16,744 nt of DNA, taken from assembly GCA_027943245.1 (NCBI GenBank), contig JANDJZ010000106.1:1-16744 (forward strand). The letters run 5' to 3'. Both the position numbers and the translations under genes were made by a program. Each line of letters begins with the position of its first letter. The stretch's first letter is position 1. Below are positions 9,576 through 16,743 of the stretch, piece after piece. The notes beneath the pieces were generated by a model. It had not been told where the DNA came from. It ran no database searches and was given only the letters and a program-made list of their open reading frames with translations. The DNA comes from Acanthamoeba sp. SK_2022b. Its lineage: Eukaryota > Discosea > Longamoebia > Acanthamoebidae.

Positions 9576-9661
9576 GTGGGGAAGGACTACTACAAGATCT
9601 TGGGGGTGGACAAGTGCGCCAATGATGACCAGCTCAAGAAGGCCTACTGCAAGGTGGCACT
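9576..9661 (+). pseudogene. DnaJ (Hsp40) J-domain fragment
   Basis: The translation begins GKDYYKILGVDK and continues through NDDQLKKAYCKVAL. This is the N-terminal helix I and start of helix II of a class I/II J-domain, the Hsp70 co-chaperone module. The usual initiator ATG is GTG here. The helix II arginine (AYRK in the family) is Cys, as expected for a CGC to TGC change. Homology stops after KVAL: the HPD motif, helices III-IV and the rest of the protein are absent, and the following sequence shows no resemblance. It is a dead 5' gene fragment inside CpG-depleted DNA. Confidence 0.75.
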
Positions 9662-9925
9662 CCATATTTTTCATGGCCAACATGTACTGGCTCTTGCTGT
9701 GGGGCATGACACGCCCAACATGACAAAGACAGACTCCATTGCCTCATATCCCAAGCCAAGAGCACCCCAGGCCACAACAAGCCTAGTGGAGGCCTCATGG
9801 TGTGAAGGGTTGGTGGATGATGGAGAAGAGCTGCCAAAGTCTAGCAAAAAGCCACAAGTTGCCTTTTTCACACATTGAACCTTGGCAAAGAAGCTTCCAT
9901 TGGCTGTGCACACCACTTTGTGCAC
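9662..9925. other. CpG-poor subtelomeric sequence with no recognised gene
   Basis: This stretch follows the J-domain fragment and contains almost no CpG. It is open on both strands for 80-100 codons, but neither translation is recognisable. The composition changes sharply at about 9925-9935, where CpG-rich sequence of the RING gene begins. Confidence 0.45.
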
Positions 9926-9932
9926 TGAACGG

Positions 9933-10216
9933 TAGACCAGCTCACGGGCGCAGATCGCGACGAACAGCTCATAACGTACGTGTGCCGGGCGGCGTTGTCA
10001 TGTGTAGTTGTTGGCGGAGGTGTTCACTGGGCTCGGTGCGCTCCTTCGCGCAGGTGCACCATCTGCTTGGTGGAATACGAGGACGGCGAGCTGCTGAAGA
10101 CGCTGCCGTGTCTACATTACTACCACCAGGAATGCATCGACGAGTGGCTGGGCGGCAGCAAGCTGTGCCCCATCTGCAAATACGACATCACCACCTCGCC
10201 CAGCACCTACCTATGA
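9933..10216 (+). CDS. RING-H2 finger E3 ubiquitin ligase, 5'-truncated
   Basis: Two exons are visible, about 9933-9975 and 10054-10216 (TGA); the intron 9976-10053 has donor GTACGT and acceptor TTCGCGCAG. The join reads GADRDEQLIT then CTICLVEYEDGELLKTLPC. The last exon holds a full RING-H2 finger: CTIC, then C..H (LPCLHYYH), CIDEWL and CPIC, followed by KYDITTSPSTYL. RING-H2 fingers bind two zinc ions and recruit E2 enzymes. The finger is C-terminal, as in many RING-H2 ligases. Upstream of about 9926 the sequence becomes CpG-depleted and unrelated, so no N-terminal exons can be found. Either the gene was cut by the block to its left, or its first exons are too short to see. The exact 5' edge of the first exon is uncertain. 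Confidence 0.72.
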
Positions 10217-10256
10217 ACGCGTTCGCATAAACGTCGAAGAACAACTATGTACAACT

Positions 10257-10276
10257 AGAGAGAGAGAGAGAGAGAG
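10257..10276 (+). repeat. (AG)10 tract in the shared 3' region of two convergent genes
   Basis: A pure AG run lies 41 bases after the RING stop and 31 bases before the end of the convergent F-box/WD40 coding region. Both genes' 3' ends must be formed within this ~90-base gap, so their transcripts may overlap here. Confidence 0.85.
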
Positions 10277-10307
10277 GTTCTGGAGTTGTGTGGACACGAG
10301 ACTGGGC

Positions 10308-12267
10308 TCAGAGCGACGGCGCGAAGTCCCAGTGACGAATGAGACCGTCCATCGAGCCACTCACCAGCCGCAAAGGCGACGCCTGCATGCACGTGATCCT
10401 CCGATCTGCACCGCCACCACGACAAGGCACGCCAAAGTGAGTGAACGATACTCCAGCACCGCGCCATGATCACCCTTCGAGAAAGAGGGGTGAGGTTGGT
10501 ACCCATGCGGCTGACGGCATTGCTGTGGTTACCGTTGTTCCACTCCTTGGAGATGCGGTTGCCACTCTCCACGTCGAATACGTTGATGCTGCCGTCGTTG
10601 GACCCCGTCACCAGATGGCCCACCCCGTTGAAGGCCGCCGTTTCCACCCACTCCGAGTTGCCGAGGTAGCGCCTCAGCGGCACCAGCTCGTGGCCGTTGA
10701 CCATGCGGAGGTCGTAGCTGAGGACCGGGAAGCCCGCGTTCTCGCTACGCAGCGGGCCGCCGCCCACGAATACCTCGTTGCCTGCGAGTCGCCCCCAACT
10801 CGTGAGGCCGAGTTCATGCGAGCCCAATGGCCATGGGAGGGAGGCGTGGTGGACGCACTGCGCTGCGGGTTGCGGAGCAGGGAGAGAATGGTCCGCAGGT
10901 CGGATTGAAGGGCGGCGACTACCAGACCCGATGCGGTGTCAAAGATGTGGAGCTCGCCCTTGTTGTTGGCCGTCATCACCTCCCTCGGGCCCCACGGCAG
11001 CACGCAGTTGACCGACTTGACTGAGTCCTGCTGGTCCGGCACCAGCACCATGGAGCACTCCTCCTTCACCAGGTCCCACACCTGTGAGCGCGCAGAGGGA
11101 TTTGGGGGGGGGGGCGATGAGTGCAAAAAGGAGGAGAGCTTCGAGCACGGGCGGGGAATGTACGCGCGTGCTGTGGTCGACCGAACACGACACTAGCTTG
11201 TTGTCGCCGGGCATCACGCACAGGGCGTTGATTGAGCCGGTGTGGCCCGACAGGTGGCACAGCTCCTGGCCCTGGTCAAGGTCCCATACTGGAGCCATTC
11301 ATGCGAGCGATCAGCTGCGCATCATCGAGAGCGAAGAGAAGAGGGTGGGGGCAACGCACAGCGAACGACCTGGTCAAGAGCGCCGGTGGCCAGCCGGGTG
11401 CCCTCGTGGGAGGGCACAAAGGTCATGCTGTACAGGTAGCCTCCTGCCACGCGCCGATCCATTGTTGTCAGCCTTAAACCCAATAGTGTTGTGCGTGGCG
11501 CAAAGAGAGAAGTCGTACGCTTGTGGCCGACCCACGACTTGATCATTTCGTTTGTGCTCAGGCGTCTCATTTGCACCTAGACGATCGCCCACAAGCAAAG
11601 GCAGGATTAGGAGACGGTGAGCCGGGGAGAGCGGAGGTAGAAGCGCTTCTACCTCGCCGCTGGTGTTCCCGGAGAGGAGCATGTCTTGCTCCTCATCAAA
11701 CAACATGCAATAGCATCGTGTCGCCGACGAGTCCTTAGCGGTTCGCGTGCTGAACCTCCCCTCGCGCCAATTCTTGTCGACGCACGTGTACCGAAACATG
11801 CGCATCGTTGGTTACATCATGCACCCCCGTCAATATTGTACGCTCCTGCAGAGGCCGGGTAAGGGCCTTACCTTGGTGACAGTGTGTTGGGCCTTGAGGA
11901 GAGCCTTCCAGCCCGACTCGGACCGAATGCGCTCCTCCCACTTGGCCCTACTGGGCCGGCCAACCCCGCTGTGCTTTTCGTGGGCAGCGGTGGGCAACTG
12001 GCGTCCATCGTACGACTTGAGGAGATAACTCCACAACACTGCACACCATAACGTTATTATTGTAGCCTTATTTAAAAGTGTCTAATCAAAAAAGAATTAA
12101 GGTCGAGAGATTTGAGGGAGGTGCGTACCTTCGTCGGAAAGGAGGTCGCGAAAGCGCAGGTTAAGCCGCTCCACGCTGAGGAGAAGGTCGCGCGGAGTGA
12201 GGAAGGAGAGCACGATGGCCAGCACCTCGTCCGGCAGCTCCTCCATCGACATGATTGGGTCTTGCAT
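10308..12267 (-). CDS. F-box/WD40-repeat protein (SCF ubiquitin-ligase substrate receptor)
   Basis: Nine minus-strand exons chain in phase to 430 aa: 12267-12129, 12038-11872, 11772-11653, 11576-11519, 11443-11360, 11288-11164, 11081-10859, 10781-10503 and 10405-10308 (TGA). Residues about 9-47 are an F-box (MEELPDEVLAIVLSFL, then RDLLLSVERLNLRFRDLL), which binds Skp1 in SCF ligases. After a linker with KNWREGRF, seven WD-type blades follow: LLSGNTSGEVQM, LATGALDQVVRLWDL, LVSCSVDHSTRVWDL, VMTANNKGELHIFD, the FVGGGPL...LSYDLR blade, LVTGSNDGSINVFD and LVSGSMDGLIRHWDF. The layout matches FBXW proteins, with the propeller expected to recognise phosphorylated substrates. A TATA-like box lies just upstream. 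No lesion is seen, and the gene is CpG-rich and apparently intact. The target is unknown. Confidence 0.9.
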
Positions 12268-12287
12268 TGTGTTTCCGCCCTTTCCAA

Positions 12288-12293
12288 CTTATA
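12288..12293 (-). promoter_or_regulatory. TATA-like box (TATAAG) of the F-box/WD40 gene
   Basis: On the minus strand TATAAG lies 20 bases upstream of the ATG at 12267. If it is used, transcription would start at or just before the initiator codon, giving a nearly leaderless mRNA. The same hexamer precedes the gene starting at 2497. Confidence 0.35.
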
Positions 12294-12961
12294 CCCGTGT
12301 ATCCTTTTTTTCACCACACCCTCCTGTAATGTAAGTGGCTTGCTTCACGCAGCCAGCCTTCCCGTGCGCGCCTTGTCGTCCGTTTCGTTTTCCGTTGCTT
12401 CTTCCGTGTGGGTGAGTTGCGTTACCACAGCTTGGATGTCGACAAGAAGCCCGCGTTATTCGAACAATGTAAAGCACGCGGCTAATATATGACGCATGCC
12501 ACATTAATTACGTATTGAGCTCGAGAGCTTCAGCAGGATGAAGGGGTGTGGCAGTAAGGACATGCAAGGAGGGTAACTAAGTTGGAGAACTGCTGTAGTT
12601 TGATGATTGCCCAGGTACACAGGAGCTCAGCCCTGTCTTAGCCTGAGTTTGTGGCTGAGGAGGCCTGTTGGCAACTTTCAGCTTTGGACTCACCCAAGAG
12701 CTTGCCACTTCTTGACATGGTGTGCTTGTTGTGTGTCATCTTCCTCCTCTTGTTGCAGCTGCTCTTCATCTTCAAGTCCTTGTGTGCGCTCTGTGAGTGC
12801 CATGTGGCCAATGGCTTGGTGAAATTTTAGCTTCTAGCCAATGGGTAAGCTAACAAAAGACCACCTATGGCATTGCCCCTAAGTTTTCAGGGAAAAAAGC
12901 TAACAAAAGAAGCTCTCTTTCCAAACAACCAAAAGCACCAAGCAGCAAGACGAAGGACAAG
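12294..12961. other. F-box gene upstream region passing into CpG-depleted DNA
   Basis: From 12294 to about 12530 the sequence still has CpG and probably holds the F-box gene's promoter. From about 12535 CpG nearly vanishes. No gene is recognised before 12890. From about 12890, after a possible acceptor TTTTCAG, a Lys/Ser-rich frame continues without a stop into the ATG at 12962, so the gene there may begin further upstream. A 14-base direct repeat, AAGCTAACAAAAGA, occurs at 12847-12860 and 12897-12910. Confidence 0.5.
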
Positions 12962-13830
12962 ATGGAGAAGGACGAGATCAAGAAGATGAAGAAGACAAAA
13001 GGGAAGGACAAGACAAAGAAGAAGACAAAAGGGAAGGACAAGATGAAGAAGACAATGAAAGGGAAGGATGAGATGAAGAAGACAATGAAAGGGAAGGACA
13101 AGACAAAGAAGAAGATGAAAGGGAAGGACAAGACGAAGAAGACAAAGGAGAAGATGCACTTGACAGATGAAACACATGCCCATCAGTTTGAGCTTCTTCT
13201 TGTAAACGAACTGGCCAAGCTCACATCAAAGAAAAGTTATGGATACAGCAGCCCACTTGCCACCAAAGTTAGTACCCATCGGTTTCTTCCCTGCTGCAGC
13301 CAGCACTGATGGAAGTTTATCAGCGACAATGAGCTCGACAGGGACCTTGTGCAATGGCTGTACACCAAGAACTCTATCTACCAGACTCTCAACCTCCTTC
13401 TACACAACAATGTGAAGCTGTCTTGGAACCTGTGAGTCTACTTGCATCTGCTTTGCAGCTGCATCTATGAAATCTCAGAGGATCTGCTGGCAAAGGTCTA
13501 TTGTGGGGTGGCTCTCAGCAAAAACCACATCCAGGCTTATGAAGAAGCTCAGTGCCTGGAAAAGATGGTCTACTGGTATGGATTCACCTCAGCCTCCAAG
13601 AAGAAGAGCAAGGCAAAGCGCTTTCCGCTGTCCCCACCGCTAGACATGCCAAAGTGGCTCCTCAAAATCAACCTTGACCAGGGTGCTAGACAATGTGGCT
13701 GACATGACCAACATATCAGAGTACAAACATGAGCAGGAGGTCCTCATCAGCTGCAACTCAGGCTTTCACGTCGACCAGGTGAATTGTCATAAACAATGGA
13801 TTGTGCTGACACTGGTGGATCAATTGGGTT
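12962..13830 (+). pseudogene. Decayed ADP-ribosyltransferase-like (R-S-E class) gene with lysine-rich N-terminal repeat
   Basis: One reading frame runs from the ATG at 12962 to about 13700, broken only by in-frame TGA at 13307 and 13433; the homology then continues in another frame to about 13825. The first ~65 residues are Lys-rich decapeptide repeats. The rest resembles arginine-type mono-ADP-ribosyltransferases, which transfer ADP-ribose from NAD+: WLYTKNSIYQTLNLLL, then VYCGVAL (13496-13516), WYGFTSAS (13574-13597, the STS-like strand) and HEQEVLI (from 13728; the ExE glutamates are at 13731-13739). The residue that is the first catalytic Arg in the family is Cys here (TGT, 13502-13504). 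With two stops, a frame change and a lost catalytic residue, it should be inactive. The family call rests on remembered motif spacing, not a search. Its original substrate is unknown. Confidence 0.6.
12976..13150 (+). repeat. 30-base tandem repeat encoding a lysine-rich decapeptide
   Basis: About five to six units of roughly 30 bases encode variants of KGKDKTKKKT, KGKDKMKKTM and KGKDEMKKTM. The unit stays in frame throughout. The encoded stretch is highly basic and probably disordered; it could bind nucleic acid or act as a nuclear/nucleolar signal. Confidence 0.9.
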
Positions 13831-14070
13831 GCTCCAGAGCCCTGAACAATTTATTCATTGTTTTCTTCCTCTTGTCGCATGTTTTATGGTACCATAAATC
13901 ATGTGAGTGGAACACTATGCATCTTCTTAGATTCAGTGTATTGCAGCACAAGTGGGTGGGACAAGGCGAACCGTTATTGTCTAAAAAGAGCCTCACCCAC
14001 CCCCAAGAGCAAGCACACCACTGAGAGGAAGCATTCTAGCATCCGTCTTGATATGCATTATTTGATTTAA

Positions 14071-14918
14071 GCGGCAAGCCAAAATGCTGCGCCAATGTGG
14101 TGGGGGCGGGTGCCTGCTGCTTGGGGTTGGCAGGTCGCCCTCAATGCCCAGCACTCAGATCGCACCATTGCCCACCTGCAGATCAGCATGACAAGCTCCA
14201 TTGGCAGGCATGACAGCAAGCTGGCCAGGTCTCATATGCCAATCAGTGCCAGGCGCACCTGCGCCCACTGCAGGCTCATGTGCCAGTGAGCAAGTGCTTG
14301 GGCATGCGCACGCAAATAGTCAACCGCATCGTGGCTCACTCAGGCAGGGCAAGCGTGGCCACCTTGAACCTGCTGGGCACCGAGACATGCTGCAACATGG
14401 GGAAGAGGAAGTCGTTGACGCAGTGCCAGTTGTAGTACACGTAGATGCACATGCCACCCAGTGACACCTTGCTGCACTCAGGCAGGTTGGCTCTGGCGCC
14501 GAGCGCGGCCACGTCCAAGAAGATCATCAGGCTGCCGTTGTCGACATTCTCCAGTGCAACGCACACACAAAAAATGCAAGTGGAAGGCCTGACATAGACA
14601 TACAAACAGTGCTCTGTTGCTTGCCCACCTTGTTGGAGCTTGCCATGGTGCCTTCAGCAGCAAAGAGAATGTTATGTTGGCTTGTGAAATTTCAAGGAAG
14701 CACGCTGTGTGGTCATCCTTTAGGATTACAAAATGTGTTTTCCTTTTGGAGGGCAGCACTCTTGTTTGGCTCCACACCAACTGCATGCTGGGCGCACGGT
14801 CATTCCTGCCTGTCAAGGTTTGTGTGGCTTTGGAATTGCACAACATGTATTTGCGCTTGGCAGAGCCCAGTATCTTGGCTGGTCAAAATAACATGCTGCA
14901 AGGGGGCGCCGGGTTTAT
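14071..14918. other. Subtelomeric region with unrecognised open minus-strand stretches
   Basis: No gene can be named. On the minus strand, 14143-14228 reads DLASLLSCLPMELVMLICRW, which is faintly F-box-like. The stretch 14336-14555 is open, contains LMIFLDVAALGARANL and VYYNWHCVNDFLFP, and ends in TGA. At about 14690-14790, KRKTHFVILKDDHTACFLEI resembles a beta-strand pair of a PH-type fold, weakly. CpG is moderate at 14200-14550 and low elsewhere. These may be pieces of one or more eroded minus-strand genes. Confidence 0.35.
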
Positions 14919-15882
14919 TTATTGCAAGGCTCCCTCAATGACATGGCCTTGGAAGAGTTTGTGTGGCAAGTGAGGACTCATCACAAAGCGCACCATGCCG
15001 TCTGTGTGGTGGGACTGTAAGATGTCGCTGTTGTTGTATGTGAGTGTCTCCATGCCTTGCATATGGCCATTGTCATAGGTAGCTGTCCATGCATAGCCAA
15101 AGGTGTGGCACAGTGTGGGGGCACGCGCATGGTGCAGCAGCTGCTCCTGACTGCTATAGCCAGGTGTGTTGTCAAAGCAGGAGCAACTAGAGCTGCTCAC
15201 TGGGCTGTGTATGTTACCATTCTTCCACATGGCCCTGGTCATCGCGTGGCCCTTCATGTCAATGAGGACGCCATGGCCATCAAAGCAGTCGTGCTTGAAT
15301 TCACCCTTGTATATCTTGCCCAATGCCCATGTGTAAACACCGTAGCCTTCATACAAATTGTTGCAAGCCTGGCTGACGTACAAGTCGCCACTGGCATGGG
15401 TAAAAGTCATGGCTCCATGCAACTTACCATGCTGCCAGTCGCCACAGCACCACCAGTCATCACGGTCATGGTAAAGGCAGGCATAGCCGTGAGGCACATG
15501 ATCAGGCTCAATATGTTCGCCAAAGGTGAAGCCCAAAGGCCTGATCTCTGGGCATGAGGGCAAATGCTTGGTGCCAAGAACAATGGCCCCATGGGTTGCC
15601 ACATTTCCTAAAGGTCGCAAAGCGTTGCGCAGCCACCTCCAGCCCTTGTCGGCAGCCATGACATTGAGCCATGGACCAACAGACATGTTGAGGAGGCTCA
15701 TGGCGTGCATTGTTCACAAGCACATGGTATGGTAGTTTGCAGTCAAGGCAGCATAGTCCTCAATCAGCGCCAGTCCTTGGGACATGACATTTGGAGACGC
15801 AGGCTCATTGCAGTCATTGACTATGGTCATGATGGCATGCCATACATGCAAAACCTCCCCATAGAGCTCAGCCAGGTATCAA
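14919..15882 (-). pseudogene. MORN-repeat protein gene, partly decayed
   Basis: From the ATG at 15710 a 263-codon frame runs to TAA at 14919. Residues about 74-165 hold about four MORN repeats, for example GKLHGAMTFTHASGDLYV, NLYEGYGVYTWALGKIYKGEF and DGHGVLI; a further copy lies near 206-222 (YDNGHMQG). MORN repeats form beta-hairpin arrays that bind lipids or proteins, often beside signalling domains. Upstream the same frame stays open for about 55 more codons (15711-15881; LAELYGEVLHVWHAIMTIVN and QGLALIEDYAALTANYH), with a TGA at about 15716-15718 and another at 15879-15881. That part is helical and unrecognised. Unexpected Cys, Trp, His and Gln (WWCCGDWQHG) sit where MORN proteins often have Arg. 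If the TGAs are real the gene is broken; a shorter protein from 15710 is still possible. Confidence 0.62.
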
Positions 15883-15965
15883 CTAGCAGGCAAAAGAAAC
15901 AAATGCAAAGATGAGAGCCCAATACCAAGTCGCACACAAACAATGAAAAAATGCAACAAGCACAC
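15883..15965 (-). other. Candidate intron upstream of the MORN gene remnant
   Basis: On the minus strand an 83-base T-rich stretch is bounded by ACGG|GTGTGC and TTTTGCCTGCTAG. It separates the helical MORN-gene frame from an upstream minus-strand segment (15966-16085) open in more than one frame. The upstream exon and its frame could not be settled. Confidence 0.4.
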
Positions 15966-16099
15966 CCGTGGACTTGAGTGGACAGTGCCAGAAGAGGGCA
16001 TGGCGCAGTGCCACAAGAGCGCCATGGACACAGTGAGCGCCAGAACCAGATAGACGTGCACTGAGCAAGCAGAGCCAAGACGCATAGGGGCAGGCAGGC

Positions 16100-16119
16100 T
16101 TAGGGTTAGGGTTTAGGGG
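16100..16119 (+). repeat. Interstitial telomeric repeat
   Basis: The sequence TTAGGGTTAGGGTTTAGGGG is about three telomere units in the same orientation as the terminal array. It marks the boundary between the gene-remnant subtelomere and an AT-rich segment. Confidence 0.9.
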
Positions 16120-16472
16120 TATACCGGTGGGTCTCCTGCTTTACCTCTTTTTTTTACCCCACATGTTAAGTATTGTAAATATACTATAACTTACGCTCTA
16201 TCTGTTGCACCTATTGAAAATTCATGATCTATCCAAGTACCGGAGATAGACAATTTACAATATTTATTTTCGATTTAATATTGTCAAGAATTTTATTGAT
16301 CTCTGGTATTACGTATCGGTATGCAATGAACTAAATTTTCTGTGATAGAGCATAATTCAGGCATCAGTTTGATATACAAGTCGGTCATAGAAGATGAGAC
16401 ATTGTATGCAGAGAGGTCTCACAAAATTTTGTATGAGGCGAAAAGGGTTGTAAATTCAATTGTGGGCTAACA
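16120..16472. other. AT-rich segment between two telomeric repeat blocks
   Basis: These ~350 bases are strongly AT-rich, unlike anything else in the window, and still contain a few CpGs. No open frame of note and no RNA gene is recognised. A 10-base inverted repeat, TATTGTAAAT (16171-16180) and ATTTACAATA (16253-16262), is present, and a related TTGTAAATTC occurs near 16449. It could be a telomere-associated element, captured organellar DNA, or a spacer common to many chromosome ends. Confidence 0.7.
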
Positions 16473-16568
16473 AGGGTTAGGGTTAGAGTTAGGGTTAGGG
16501 TTAGGGTTAGGGTTAGGGTTAGGGTTAGGGTTAGGGTTAGGGTTAGGGTTAGGGTTAGGGTTTAGGGT

Positions 16569-16601
<33 letters not shown>

Positions 16602-16702
16602 TAGGGTTTAGGGTTAGGGTTTAGGGTTAGGGGTTAGGGTTTTAGGGTTTAGGGTTTTTAGGGTTTAGGGTTAGGGTTTAGGGTTTAGGGTTAGGGTTAG
16701 GG

Positions 16703-16743
<41 letters not shown>

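Noticed and set aside
12865..13183. Phe/Leu-rich minus-strand 'membrane proteins' opposite the lysine repeat
   Set aside because: They are antisense translations of the K-rich minisatellite.
13307..13435. Reading the in-frame TGA codons as sense (alternative code or selenocysteine)
   Set aside because: The membrane protein, the 618-aa protein, PDK1, RING and F-box/WD40 genes all end at TGA in the right place, and the ART-like gene has other lesions. Decay explains it better.
15711..15882. RhoGEF (DH) domain fused to the MORN repeats
   Set aside because: The segment is helical and superficially similar, but no conserved DH block could be matched confidently, so it is described only as helical.
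16120..16472. RNA gene or mitochondrial gene in the AT-rich segment
   Set aside because: No tRNA cloverleaf, rRNA core or open frame could be recognised by eye. Organellar origin is left only as a testable option.
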